NCBI GenBank assembly: GCA_003001975.1
Contig: PVUG01000003.1
Coordinates: forward strand, 186,001-250,000
Reading direction: 5' to 3'
Source of the DNA: Martelella mediterranea
Lineage (GTDB): Bacteria > Pseudomonadota > Alphaproteobacteria > Rhizobiales > Rhizobiaceae
Length of the DNA: 64,000 nucleotides
In this document: positions 8,214 to 16,945 of the stretch, in pieces
How positions within the stretch are numbered: the stretch's first letter is position 1
How the letters are laid out: the number at the start of each line of letters is the position of its first letter
Notes under the pieces: generated by a model
Seen by the model: only the letters and a program-made list of their open reading frames with translations
The model's database searches: none
What the model was told of the DNA's origin: nothing
Translations under genes and position numbers: made by a program

Positions 8214-9533
8214 TCAGACCGCAACCTGCAACGGACGCAACCGCACGTCTGCCGCCCTTTCGCAGGCCGCTGTGAGCGTGTCCAGCGCTGCACCCGCACC
8301 GGCCTCGTTCTGCCAGGCGCGAAGTATCGCCCGCACTTCGTTGAGAACGATCAGCGGCACGCCCAGCGCAACGCCCTGCCGCGAGACGGTATCGAGATCG
8401 ACCAGAGCGTCCCGGAGGCTGCCACTGCCTGTGGCGGTCTGCGACGTCAGAACCTGCAGAAGGCGCTCCGCCTCCGCGCTCCAGCCGGAGCCGGCATTGA
8501 CGACATCGAAAAGCACAGGGATATCGAGCCCGAACCGGGCTCCCATCGCCACGTTTTCCAGAACGACCACCATATTGCAGAGCGCTACGGCATTGCCGAT
8601 TTGCGTCAGAAGCCGGGCCTTTTCCGCTGTCATTTCAGCATCCGCAGGCATGAACGAAAAATCGACGCCCGAAAACGAGCCGATCAGCGGAACGACATCA
8701 TCCAGCCGCGCATCCGGCCCGAGCGTGTTGACGCCGATCTGCATTGCCACGCGGGCAAGCTGACCGATGGGCATTGGAACACCGGTCTCGTCGGCCAGCG
8801 CCAGCGCCTGATTGATGTCCTTGAGCATCAGGGCCAGTGCGAAATCGGTCGAGGACCGGTTCTCTATAACGGCAGGCAGAAGGACCTTAGAAGAGAAGCT
8901 GGCGCCGGGGCCGCTGTTCAGCGTCTCAGCGAAAAGATCAAGGGAAATGCCGGCCTTGAGTGCAAATGCCGCCAGTTCCAGCGTGGCGATCCGGTAGCCC
9001 GCATTGATGGCATTGTTGACCAGTTTCACCGCCTGCCCATCGCCGACCCTTTCGCTGCAACGGATCACCTTCGGGCTGATCGCTTCCAGCACCGGCATGG
9101 CCTTTTCAAACGCGGCATCCGGCCCCGACGCCATGATGGTGATCTTTCGAGCAAGCGCCGAGGGCACTCCGCCGGCGACCGGTGCATCGACCATGTAAAC
9201 GCCGTTTTTCTCAAGCGCATTTGCCATCGTGCGGGTTTCCGATGGCAGTCCACTGGTCTGGTCGATGATGATCTTGCCGGCGGACAGTCCTTCCGCCAGA
9301 CCGCCCGGTCCGAACAGCGCCTGATGCACATTGGCGCTGCGCGGCAGACACAGCACAACAACCTCGCAATCACGGGCCATATCGGCAAGCGAGGCGGCTG
9401 CGACCGCCCCCTTTTCCACCATTGCCGCAACGCTTCTCGCGCTCAGATCAAAAACCTGAAGTTCGAAATCCTCAACCAGCCAGCGGGCAAGTGCGCCGCC
9501 CATCGTGCCAAGCCCAACATAGCCAACCTTCAC
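8214..9533 (-). CDS. 3-hydroxyisobutyrate dehydrogenase-like oxidoreductase with C-terminal extension
   Basis: Beta-hydroxyacid dehydrogenase superfamily. It starts at a GTG (9533) placed 7 bases after GGGAGG. The N-terminal Rossmann motif is GYVGLGTMGGA, the substrate-binding loop VDAPVAGGVPSA and the catalytic lysine is in GQAVKLVNNAIN. Family members have about 290-300 residues; this one has 439. The extra 140 residues (about 300-439) look like a second helical domain (ALCNMVVVLENVAMG, then DVVNAGSG), as in fused 6-phosphogluconate dehydrogenase-like proteins. It is paralogous to the enzyme at 31222. A strong sigma-54 site (9670-9686) lies upstream with a hairpin in the leader. Substrate unknown; a beta-hydroxy acid or its ester is expected. 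Confidence 0.88.
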   Translation of the reverse strand: MKVGYVGLGTMGGALARWLVEDFELQVFDLSARSVAAMVEKGAVAAASLADMARDCEVVVLCLPRSANVHQALFGPGGLAEGLSAGKIIIDQTSGLPSETRTMANALEKNGVYMVDAPVAGGVPSALARKITIMASGPDAAFEKAMPVLEAISPKVIRCSERVGDGQAVKLVNNAINAGYRIATLELAAFALKAGISLDLFAETLNSGPGASFSSKVLLPAVIENRSSTDFALALMLKDINQALALADETGVPMPIGQLARVAMQIGVNTLGPDARLDDVVPLIGSFSGVDFSFMPADAEMTAEKARLLTQIGNAVALCNMVVVLENVAMGARFGLDIPVLFDVVNAGSGWSAEAERLLQVLTSQTATGSGSLRDALVDLDTVSRQGVALGVPLIVLNEVRAILRAWQNEAGAGAALDTLTAACERAADVRLRPLQVAV

Positions 9534-9614
9534 GTTCAGTCCTCCCCGGCAAAGGCATGGCAGTTCAGGCGCGGTTTGTCCATGCGCCCTTCGCCATGCG
9601 GCATTCTGCGCACC

Positions 9615-9643
9615 CCGGCCGGAGGGCAGTGTTGCCCGGCCGG
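9615..9643 (-). terminator. Strong hairpin downstream of P3 (terminator or leader structure)
   Basis: CCGGCC (9615-9620) pairs with GGCCGG (9638-9643), and inside it GGGCA pairs with TGCCC around a GTGT loop. On the minus strand it follows the AbrB-family gene and also begins about 16 bases into the transcript from P3. No T-run is present. It could end the upstream operon or shape the P3 leader. Confidence 0.5.
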
Positions 9644-9669
9644 ATAAGGTGCCTGTCGACAAAAAGGTT

Positions 9670-9686
9670 AGCAAGGCGGATGCCAG
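9670..9686 (-). promoter_or_regulatory. Sigma-54 promoter (P3) for the beta-hydroxyacid dehydrogenase gene
   Basis: The minus strand reads CTGGCATCCGCCTTGCT, with TGGCA and TTGC at exact spacing, 9 bases after the stop of the AbrB-family gene. The transcript would start near 9659 with a leader of about 126 bases. Confidence 0.78.
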
Positions 9687-9695
9687 CACCGGCGA

Positions 9696-10823
9696 TCATC
9701 GGCCGGTAACGAGAACCCGCGAGAGAAACGGTGCAACAAACATGACGATCACCAGCCGGAAGACGTGGGCGACCGTGACATAGGCCACGCTCTGGCCGAT
9801 CGCCAGCGACATCAGCCCCATCTCGGTCATGCCGCCCGGCGAAAAGGCAAGCCATGCCGCCAGCGGATCGATTGCCGAAACCTTGTGGACCAAGAGCGCG
9901 ATGCCGCCCGAAAGAACCAGCATCAGCAGAGCCGAAACCGTGCCGTGAAACAGGCTGACCGATACCGTCCTGACGGTCAGTCCGGTAAAGCGTGCACCGA
10001 TGCAAACACCCAGCACGAACTGCGCAAAAACAGTGAGGTCCGATGGCAAAAGCCCGGTTGTCACCGATGTCAGGTGTAAAAGCGCACTGAACATCAGCGG
10101 CCCAAGCATGGCAGGGGTTGGAAAGCGCAGCAGCACGCCGGCAAGACTGCCACCCAGAACGCATATGAAAAACCAGGAAATATCCTTGCCCGTCGGATCG
10201 CTCCAGCCGATGACAGGGCCCTGAGTGTCCGCGCTAGAGACACCAAGCACCGTACTGAAGACAAGAGCGATCACCACCACGACGACCAGAATGCGCATCG
10301 ACTGAGCGACGGCGATCTTCGTAACATCGCCCTTGTAATATTCGCCCATCAGCACCATCGCCGTCAGACCGCCGGCAACGCTGGAGAAAAACGCGGTGAC
10401 GGCATCATAGCGCCCGGCGAAACGGAAATAGGCGTAGCTCACAACGCCGCTTGCCAGCAGATAGACCGGGATCATCAATGCGGAAAACAGCCATTCGTGC
10501 ATCTGCAGGAGAATTTCAGGTAGAAAGGCCGTACCCAGCAGAAAGCCGAGGATCGGCACAGCAATGGGGCGCAGGAACAGCGGCGCGCGGACGGGAACGC
10601 CTGCAATTGCGACCACCGCACTTGCCATCATCGGCCCTAAAAACCACGCCAGCGGCATGTTGAACCGCACCGCCAGAACACCACCGAGCCAGCCGACCGC
10701 AAGGCAGGTCAGATAGGCGAGCCAGTCACGCAATGAAAGATGACGGAACGACGAGACAGCGCGCCGTGCAGCGCCGATCAGCCGTGCCAGCGGTTCGCGG
10801 GCGATCTCCTTTATCCGCATCAT
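9696..10823 (-). CDS. AbrB/AmoA-family membrane protein
   Basis: Integral membrane protein of 375 residues with about ten hydrophobic segments arranged as two similar halves. Each half carries a Pro-x-x-x-x-Gly-Pro type motif (MPLAWFLGPMMASA and FPTPAMLGPLMFSA), which is the hallmark of the AbrB duplication family (PF05145). Members are membrane proteins of poorly defined function, sometimes linked to amine or ammonia use; transport of a pathway intermediate is a guess. The two ATGs in a row (10823 and 10820) leave the start uncertain by one codon, and no strong ribosome site is visible. It is the last gene of the long operon that begins at 23260. Confidence 0.82.
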   Translation of the reverse strand: MMRIKEIAREPLARLIGAARRAVSSFRHLSLRDWLAYLTCLAVGWLGGVLAVRFNMPLAWFLGPMMASAVVAIAGVPVRAPLFLRPIAVPILGFLLGTAFLPEILLQMHEWLFSALMIPVYLLASGVVSYAYFRFAGRYDAVTAFFSSVAGGLTAMVLMGEYYKGDVTKIAVAQSMRILVVVVVIALVFSTVLGVSSADTQGPVIGWSDPTGKDISWFFICVLGGSLAGVLLRFPTPAMLGPLMFSALLHLTSVTTGLLPSDLTVFAQFVLGVCIGARFTGLTVRTVSVSLFHGTVSALLMLVLSGGIALLVHKVSAIDPLAAWLAFSPGGMTEMGLMSLAIGQSVAYVTVAHVFRLVIVMFVAPFLSRVLVTGR

Positions 10824-10848
10824 GCTGTTTCAGACAGAAAACCGCGGC

Positions 10849-11403
10849 TCATTTCTGTTTCCGGAATGTGCTGTAGACATTGACATAGCCGCGCTCGACG
10901 CGCTTTTTCGCATGGCTTGCGGCCACGGCCGGGTCGAGCGGCGCAAAGCCGAAACCGTCGACAAGACGCTGCATGAAGGCCACGCGGGCGGTAATCACAA
11001 CCGCATCGTGAAGCGCCTTTTCCGCCCAGCCCGCATCAAACACCGCATCGGCATCGGCCTGCGTCAGGTCGCGCGGTGCGGTCACGAGCTTGCGGACATA
11101 GGCGAAGATCGGCTTCAGCCGGTCGTCCACCGGCGCGGTTTCGATATCCGCCATCAGCTTTTCCAGCGTGCCGCGCGCAATGCCCCAGGCATAGGCAACT
11201 TCCGAATGGCCGGTATAGACGAATGCGCAGCCGCTGATACCGGCGGCATAAGCCTGCAACAACTCGCGCTCGCCTTGGGAAAGCGGCGACGGGCCGTTCA
11301 TCATCGCTTCGCTGGTCTCTGACCATGGTCCGTAAATATCGGGATACTGCTTGAAGACATTGGGCGGCCCGGCATTTTTAGGCAGGGACTTGAAGAAGGG
11401 CAT
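10849..11403 (-). CDS. AhpD-like/CMD-family protein lacking the second cysteine
   Basis: A 184-residue helical protein of the carboxymuconolactone decarboxylase/AhpD group (peroxidase-related type). The family redox motif is Cys-x-x-Cys-x-x-x-His. Here the segment reads SGCAFVYTGHSEVAYAWG: the first Cys and the His are kept but the second Cys is Val. A thiol peroxidase-type reaction is therefore unlikely, while a decarboxylase or hydrolase role remains possible. The ATG at 11403 has GGGAG at suitable spacing. It lies between the cupin and AbrB-family genes in the long sigma-54-driven operon. Confidence 0.8.
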   Translation of the reverse strand: MPFFKSLPKNAGPPNVFKQYPDIYGPWSETSEAMMNGPSPLSQGERELLQAYAAGISGCAFVYTGHSEVAYAWGIARGTLEKLMADIETAPVDDRLKPIFAYVRKLVTAPRDLTQADADAVFDAGWAEKALHDAVVITARVAFMQRLVDGFGFAPLDPAVAASHAKKRVERGYVNVYSTFRKQK

Positions 11404-11441
11404 TGCATTTCTCCCTTGCGGCGACCGGCGGAAAGGTCGGC

Positions 11442-11840
11442 TCAGCCCGCGTTGTACTGTTCGTCGCTGACATGCTCCAGCCATGTCACCGCGCTGCCAT
11501 CGACGAATTCGGTCACGGCAATATGGGTCATGGCCGTGGTCGCCGTCGCGCCATGCCAGTGTTTTTCGCCTGCCGGAAACCAGACGCAGTCACCCGGCGC
11601 AACGGTCTGTCTCGACCCGCCCTCGACCTGCACCCAGCCATAGCCGGACACGATAATCAGGATCTGGCCCGCCGGATGGGTGTGCCACGCCGTGCGCGCG
11701 CCCGGCTCGAAGGTCACCATGCCCGTTGCCACCCGTCCGGGCGCTTCGGCGTTGACCAGCGGATCGCGCCTCACCTGTCCGGAAAAACTGTCCGCAGGCG
11801 CGTAACTCGATGCGCCGGAACCGGCCCTGTTGATTTTCAT
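11442..11840 (-). CDS. Small cupin-domain protein
   Basis: Single-domain cupin of 132 residues. Metal ligands are visible in [10 protein letters not shown] (His-x-His plus Gln) and in the second motif [11 protein letters not shown]. Proteins of this size and pattern include manganese-dependent lyases and dioxygenase-like enzymes; no specific reaction can be assigned. The ATG at 11840 lies 7 bases after GGGAG, which favours it over the ATG at 11846. It is 18 bases downstream of the 3-hydroxyacyl-CoA dehydrogenase gene in the same operon. Confidence 0.83.
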   Translation of the reverse strand: MKINRAGSGASSYAPADSFSGQVRRDPLVNAEAPGRVATGMVTFEPGARTAWHTHPAGQILIIVSGYGWVQVEGGSRQTVAPGDCVWFPAGEKHWHGATATTAMTHIAVTEFVDGSAVTWLEHVSDEQYNAG

Positions 11841-11858
11841 GGTCATTCTCCCGTTTTC

Positions 11859-13280
11859 TCAGTCTTGCAGGGCCATGCGCAGCCGCAGCGATGCCCGGTA
11901 ACGCGGATCGCCGGTCAGCCGGTGCAGATTGTCGAGCACCGCAACAATACGCGCCAGCCCGACCTCGCGCGCCCAGCCTATCGGCCCTTTCGGATAATTG
12001 ACGCCATAGCGCATGGCGGTGTCGACCCCGGCCTCATCGCTGACACCCTGCATGACGGCCTCAAAACCTTCATTGGCGATAACGGCCAGCGTGCGCATAA
12101 GCACAAGGCCCGGCCAGTCCGGCAGGCGGGTCGCGGCGATGCCCTGCGCGGCAAGCGTTGCCACGAAGCGGGCAACCACGTTTTCCGGCACATCCGGCGA
12201 GACGGCAAAGGCCATCCGCGATGCCCCGTCGCACGCCAGATCGCAGACGATGACCGGACGGCCCGTTTCAGCCGCGACCTCACGGGCCGTGCGCCCGTCG
12301 GTGAGCATCAGCGCCACGCCGTCGATCTCCGTTTCGATACCGGGACCGAGCCCCTCGACCGGCACGGCGTCGGGCGAAGCCGTTTCGCCAACCGGCTCCG
12401 GTTTCTCGCTGCCCTCGGCATAGTCGTAAAAGCCCTGCCCGGTCTTACGGCCAAGCCGCCCGGCATTGACCAGTTCCAGCTGGCTGAGCGCGGGCCGGAA
12501 GCGCGGCTCCTGATAATAGGCGGTAAACACCGAAAGGCTGACGGCGTAGTTCACGTCATGGCCGATCAGGTCCATCAGTTCGAACGGCCCCATGCGGAAA
12601 CCGCCCGCCCCCGTCATGATCGCGTCGAGCGTAGCCGGATCGGCCACCTGCTCCTCGTAAAGCCTGAGCGCCTCGGCATAAAACCCGCGCGCAACCCGGT
12701 TGACGATAAAGCCGGGCGTCGATTTCGCGTGGACGGCGATCTTGCCCCAGTTTTCCGCTGTCGCGAACACGGTTTCGGCAATCTCCTTCGATGTCGCGAC
12801 GCCGGAAATCACCTCGACCAACTTCATGATGACCGCCGGGTTGAAGAAATGCATCCCGACAAAACGGCCCGGCTGTTTCAGGTCGCGGGCAATCGCGGTG
12901 ACCGATATGGATGACGTATTGGTCGCCAGAGTGGCCTCCGGCGCGACGATATCCTCCAGCGCGGCAAAGAGTTTGCGCTTGATGTCGAGGTCTTCGACAA
13001 TTGCTTCCACCACGAGTGCTGCGGGCGCCAGCGCGTCCATGGTCGCGACCGGATGGACCCTGTCGGTAATCGCATCGGCCGCCGCCGCGTCGATCTTGCC
13101 GCGCGCGACGAGCTTTTTCAGCCCGGCGACCATCCGTTCCCTGCCGGCCGCGGCCGCGCCCTCCTTCGCATCAAACAGCAGCACCGGATGACCGGCAACG
13201 GCGGCGAGCTGGGCGATGCCGGCCCCCATTGTGCCGGCTCCGATAACGCCGATGGTCGCTGTGGTTTCGATAGCGGTCAT
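11859..13280 (-). CDS. 3-hydroxyacyl-CoA dehydrogenase (PaaH type)
   Basis: NAD-dependent oxidation of a (3S)-hydroxyacyl-CoA to the 3-oxoacyl-CoA, a beta-oxidation step. The N-terminal GVIGAGTMGAGIAQ binds NAD. Ser/Asn residues in ATNTSSISVT and the catalytic His in GMHFFNPAVIMKLVE are present, followed by the helical C-domain (FIVNRVARGFYAEALRL). At 473 residues it carries a second C-terminal 3HCDH-like domain (GFEAVMQGV, NYPKGPIGWA), as in the PaaH/500-residue class. This is one of two such enzymes in the operon; the other is at 15443. Confidence 0.93.
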   Translation of the reverse strand: MTAIETTATIGVIGAGTMGAGIAQLAAVAGHPVLLFDAKEGAAAAGRERMVAGLKKLVARGKIDAAAADAITDRVHPVATMDALAPAALVVEAIVEDLDIKRKLFAALEDIVAPEATLATNTSSISVTAIARDLKQPGRFVGMHFFNPAVIMKLVEVISGVATSKEIAETVFATAENWGKIAVHAKSTPGFIVNRVARGFYAEALRLYEEQVADPATLDAIMTGAGGFRMGPFELMDLIGHDVNYAVSLSVFTAYYQEPRFRPALSQLELVNAGRLGRKTGQGFYDYAEGSEKPEPVGETASPDAVPVEGLGPGIETEIDGVALMLTDGRTAREVAAETGRPVIVCDLACDGASRMAFAVSPDVPENVVARFVATLAAQGIAATRLPDWPGLVLMRTLAVIANEGFEAVMQGVSDEAGVDTAMRYGVNYPKGPIGWAREVGLARIVAVLDNLHRLTGDPRYRASLRLRMALQD

Positions 13281-13292
13281 GATGGTCCGGCC

Positions 13293-14291
13293 TCAATTGT
13301 CTCGAATTGTCAGGATGAATTTGCCGCGCGCGCCGGCGCGGCTGATCGCGCCAAGCGCCTCGCCATAGCGGGTGAGCGGAAATATGCCGGCAATGGCGGG
13401 CCGCAGCCTGCCCTCGCCCCAGAGCGCGAAGATCTCAGCCTGCGCCGCGCGCATTTTTTCCGGCTGTCGGTCGCGATAGTCGGTCCACTGAAGGCCACTG
13501 ACCGCGATGTTTTTCACCAGCAGGTAGTTCGCGCCGATCTTCGGGATCTCGCCGGAGGCAAAGCCGACAATCACCATCCGCCCCTGCCATGCCATGGCCC
13601 TGAGCGCCACCGCATTCAGCGCGCCGCCGACCGGATCGATGACGACATCGACGCCGCGGCCATCCGTGGCCGCGTAAACGGCATCGCGCAGGCCATCCCG
13701 CAGATTGTCCATTGCGGAATCGACCGTTACGTCGGCGCCGAGCCCTTTGGCGAATGCGCTGCGTTCCTCGCCCCGCGTGGCGGCGATAACCTTTCCGGCA
13801 CCCAGCGCTTTGGCCAGGGAAACCGCCGCCATGCCGATGCCGCCGGATGCGCCGAGCACCAGCACCGTCTCGCCCTTTTCCAGCATCGCGCGCGCGGTCA
13901 GTGCGAAATAGGCCGTCTGGTAGACAAGGCCCAGAGCCGCCGCCTCTTCAAACGGCATATCGTCCGGCATGGCGAAGCAACAGGCGGCGGGCGCCTTCAC
14001 CTTTTCGGCATAGGCGCCGTAATGCGGCAGGACCAGAACCTTCCGGCCGATGGAAAAACCCTCGACACCGCTGCCGAGAGCGGCGATGCGCCCCGCCGCG
14101 CCAAGGCCGGGCGAAAACGGAAAGGCCGGTCTGTTTTGATATTTGCCCTCGATATAGAGAATATCCGGATAATTGACATCGATTGCCTCGACATCCACCA
14201 CCACCTCGCCGGGACCTGCGACGGGATCAGGCAGTTCTCCGATCCGCGCCTTGTCGAAAGGCGTGAACGCATCGACAATCACGGCCTTCAT
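13293..14291 (-). CDS. Zinc-independent MDR oxidoreductase (quinone reductase-like)
   Basis: Medium-chain dehydrogenase/reductase of 332 residues that probably reduces an enone, enoyl-CoA or quinone with NADPH. The cofactor motif is LGASGGIGMAAVSLAKALGA. The GroES-like N-domain (PGEVVVDVEAIDVNYPDILYI) has Asn-Tyr in place of the zinc ligands. The C-terminal PLTRYGEALGAI and GKFILTI are standard for this class. Its start codon overlaps the stop of the upstream CaiB-type gene by 4 bases, so translation is probably coupled. In this pathway it could act as an enoyl-CoA reductase. Confidence 0.87.
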   Translation of the reverse strand: MKAVIVDAFTPFDKARIGELPDPVAGPGEVVVDVEAIDVNYPDILYIEGKYQNRPAFPFSPGLGAAGRIAALGSGVEGFSIGRKVLVLPHYGAYAEKVKAPAACCFAMPDDMPFEEAAALGLVYQTAYFALTARAMLEKGETVLVLGASGGIGMAAVSLAKALGAGKVIAATRGEERSAFAKGLGADVTVDSAMDNLRDGLRDAVYAATDGRGVDVVIDPVGGALNAVALRAMAWQGRMVIVGFASGEIPKIGANYLLVKNIAVSGLQWTDYRDRQPEKMRAAQAEIFALWGEGRLRPAIAGIFPLTRYGEALGAISRAGARGKFILTIRDN

Positions 14292-15439
14292 GCCTCATGC
14301 CCCTCGGTTTTCGCGAAGGACAGGGGTGCGGAGCCGGACTCGCCCAGACGCGGTGCGTGCGGCATGTCTGACGGCGTGGCTCTAAGGCCGGTTGCAAGCG
14401 GCAGTGGCAGGGCGCTTTCGCTTTTGCCGTCCGGCAGCGCAATCTTGCGGCTGAAAACGGCGCGCTCGGCGAAATGCGGGTTCTCCAGCGCTTCTTCCAG
14501 CGTGGCGACGACGGTGCAGCAGCAATCCGCCTCGCTGAAAACCGCCTTCCAGTGGTCCGCCGTCTGACCGGCGACAAGGGCGCTGACCCGCGCCAGCGTC
14601 GCGTCCGGGTTCACCGTGTCATCGCGCAAGGCAGGTTCCAGCCTGATCGCCTCGCAGAAACGCTCCCAGAACGCCTGTTCGATGGGGGCTGCCGCAACCA
14701 ACCGGTCATCGGCTGTCGGATAAAGCCGGTATCGGCAGGTGCCGCCGGTCACCAGCGCATCGCCATTGCCCGGCCACGCGCCGCCGAATTTTCCGTCCGC
14801 CATTGCCCAGTAGGTGAAGGGAAACAGGCTTTCGGCCATGGCGATATCGAGATACGCGCCCTCGCCCGTCCGCGCGCGGCGATAGAGCGCCATCAGAATA
14901 TTGACCAGCGCCGGATAGGTTCCGCCCGCCACATCGGCAATCAGGGCCGGGGGAACCACAGGTGCGGATTGCGGCCCGTGGCTCAGCGCCAGAAGTCCGG
15001 TCATCGCCTGATAGTTGAGATCGTGCCCCGCCGCCCTTCGCATATCGCTCGTCTGGCCGTAGCCGGTGATCGAACAATAGATGATGGCGGGGTTGATGGC
15101 CCGCACATCGTCATAACCAAGCCCGAGCCGGGCCATCACGCCGGGACGGAACTGCTCGACCAGGATATCGGCCTGCTTCAGGAGGGCAGTCAGACTTTCC
15201 TTCCCCTCCGGCGATTTCAGATCGACCGCGACGCTTTTCTTGCCGCGGTTCAGCAGATGAAAATTGCCACTGTCCTCACCGAAGCGCGGGGAATAATGGC
15301 GCATTTCATCACCGCGCGCCGGGTTCTCGACCTTGACAACCTCGGCCCCGGCATCGGCCAGGAACAAGGTTGCCAAGGGTCCCGGGAGGAGGGTCGAGAA
15401 ATCGAGAACCTTTATGCCGGAAAGCGCGCCGTCCATCAT
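14288..15439 (-). CDS. CaiB/BaiF-family protein, alpha-methylacyl-CoA racemase-like
   Basis: Family III CoA-transferase fold, 383 residues. The segment RAAGHDLNYQAMTG matches the active-site His-Asp region of alpha-methylacyl-CoA racemases, and the length equals that group, so racemisation of a 2-methylacyl-CoA is more likely than CoA transfer. The N-terminal LSGIKVLDFSTLLPGPL and DAGAEVVKVENP are typical. Such a racemase would be needed for a methyl-branched acid entering beta-oxidation. It lies between 3-hydroxyacyl-CoA dehydrogenase and quinone reductase-like genes. The start is one of two adjacent ATGs. Confidence 0.85.
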   Translation of the reverse strand: MMDGALSGIKVLDFSTLLPGPLATLFLADAGAEVVKVENPARGDEMRHYSPRFGEDSGNFHLLNRGKKSVAVDLKSPEGKESLTALLKQADILVEQFRPGVMARLGLGYDDVRAINPAIIYCSITGYGQTSDMRRAAGHDLNYQAMTGLLALSHGPQSAPVVPPALIADVAGGTYPALVNILMALYRRARTGEGAYLDIAMAESLFPFTYWAMADGKFGGAWPGNGDALVTGGTCRYRLYPTADDRLVAAAPIEQAFWERFCEAIRLEPALRDDTVNPDATLARVSALVAGQTADHWKAVFSEADCCCTVVATLEEALENPHFAERAVFSRKIALPDGKSESALPLPLATGLRATPSDMPHAPRLGESGSAPLSFAKTEGHEA

Positions 15440-15442
15440 CGC

Positions 15443-16945
15443 TCAGTCCGCCCGCGCTTTAGCAACCACCGCCGCGCGCGCAGGCGCATAGCCCGGCTGG
15501 CCGGTCATGGCGTAAATGGCACTGGTCACGTCGAAATGGCGAGCCAGACCGCCGCGCGTCACCCGTTCGACCGGTCCGTCGGGATAGCCAAGGCCCATCG
15601 AGCAGGTCTTGTCCATATCGGCGGCGCTGGCGAGCCCTTCATCGAGGAAGCGCAGCGCATCGTTGTATTTCGGGCGCACCAGACGGTCGATGATCCGGCC
15701 CGGCTGGTCGGCGCAGACCACCGTTTCGAAACCGGCCGTTTCAAACACGGCGCGGGCGGCCGCAAGCGCGGCCTCATCCGTGCTCGGCTGGCGCACGATC
15801 TCGATCAGGTTCGACGGTGCATCATTGCCGTTGCGATAGCGGGCAAAACCGACCGCATTGGAGCCTTCGCGCCCCATATCCTCGCCAGAGTGCACGCCAA
15901 GGCATTCGGTATCGAGTTCGACAAGTACCGCCGTCTTCGACGGGTCCGGCACAAAGCCGCCGCCAAGATGCACCGTCACCGCGCTATTTTCCCCGCCCGC
16001 AGCAAGGAAGGCGTCGCCCTCCGGGAAGGACCGGCTTTCACCACCCTTGCGGATGGTGAAGGACGGCGCGGCCGTCGCCTTTTCCCGCGTCAGGCCGGTC
16101 AGAAAACCTTCACCCGATTTGTTGCCGAGCTTTCCGGCGGCCACCATGCGGCGCAGAAGCGGCGGCACGGCGGCGCGCTTGTCCAGCGTGATCGGGTAGA
16201 AGGCTTCGCCAAGCCGGATCTGCGTATCGAGGCCGATCAGGTCGAGCAGCGTGCACGGCCCCATCCTGTAGCCAAGTCCGGCCTTGATCGCGGTGTCGAT
16301 ATCCTCCGGCGTCGCCAGCCCGGCCTCAATGGCGCGGATGACGTCGTTGTTGAACGGCACCAGCAACGCATTGAGGATGAAGCCCGGCTTGTCCTGGGTT
16401 TCCACCGGCACCTGCCCGGCGGCTTCCGTCCAGGCCCAGGCAGCAGCAAAAGTCTCATCGGATGTGTTGATGCCGCGCGACATCTCGATCAGCTTCATCA
16501 CCTGCGCGGGCAGGCAGAAATGCATGCCGACCACCCTGTCGGCGCGGCCCGAACCACCGGCGATTTCCGTGATCGACAGCGTCGAGGTGTTGGAGGCGAA
16601 AATCGTCTCCGCCTTGCAGATGCCGTTCAGCTTTCCGAACAGCTCGCGCTTGACGTCCAGATTCTCGAAAATCGCCTCGATGATCAGGTCGCAATCGACA
16701 AGATCGGCAAGATCGGTGGTGTCGTGCATACGCGAAAGCGCCGCCTCGCGATCCTCGGCGCTCATCTTGCCGCGCTCGACCGACTTGGCGAAGAATTTCT
16801 CCGCCGCCTTGCGGGAGCGCTCAAGCCCTTCTCCAGCCATGTCAAAGCACCAGGTTTCAAACCCGGCGCGCGCTGCCACCAGAGCAATCCCCGCACCCAT
16901 CGTGCCGCCTGCGCCGCAGATGGCGACCTTGCTGATATCCGTCAT
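15443..16945 (-). CDS. 3-hydroxyacyl-CoA dehydrogenase (long form)
   Basis: A 500-residue NAD-dependent 3-hydroxyacyl-CoA dehydrogenase with the binding loop ICGAGGTMGAGIAL, ASNTSTLSIT, catalytic His in GMHFCLPAQVMKLIE and a second C-terminal 3HCDH-like domain (DEGLASAADMD, GLGYPDGPVE). The common FFNP after the histidine is FCLP here. It differs clearly from the enzyme at 11859, so the two probably serve different chain lengths or different rounds of oxidation. The ATG overlaps the stop of the acyl-CoA dehydrogenase gene (ATGA). Confidence 0.92.
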   Translation of the reverse strand: MTDISKVAICGAGGTMGAGIALVAARAGFETWCFDMAGEGLERSRKAAEKFFAKSVERGKMSAEDREAALSRMHDTTDLADLVDCDLIIEAIFENLDVKRELFGKLNGICKAETIFASNTSTLSITEIAGGSGRADRVVGMHFCLPAQVMKLIEMSRGINTSDETFAAAWAWTEAAGQVPVETQDKPGFILNALLVPFNNDVIRAIEAGLATPEDIDTAIKAGLGYRMGPCTLLDLIGLDTQIRLGEAFYPITLDKRAAVPPLLRRMVAAGKLGNKSGEGFLTGLTREKATAAPSFTIRKGGESRSFPEGDAFLAAGGENSAVTVHLGGGFVPDPSKTAVLVELDTECLGVHSGEDMGREGSNAVGFARYRNGNDAPSNLIEIVRQPSTDEAALAAARAVFETAGFETVVCADQPGRIIDRLVRPKYNDALRFLDEGLASAADMDKTCSMGLGYPDGPVERVTRGGLARHFDVTSAIYAMTGQPGYAPARAAVVAKARAD

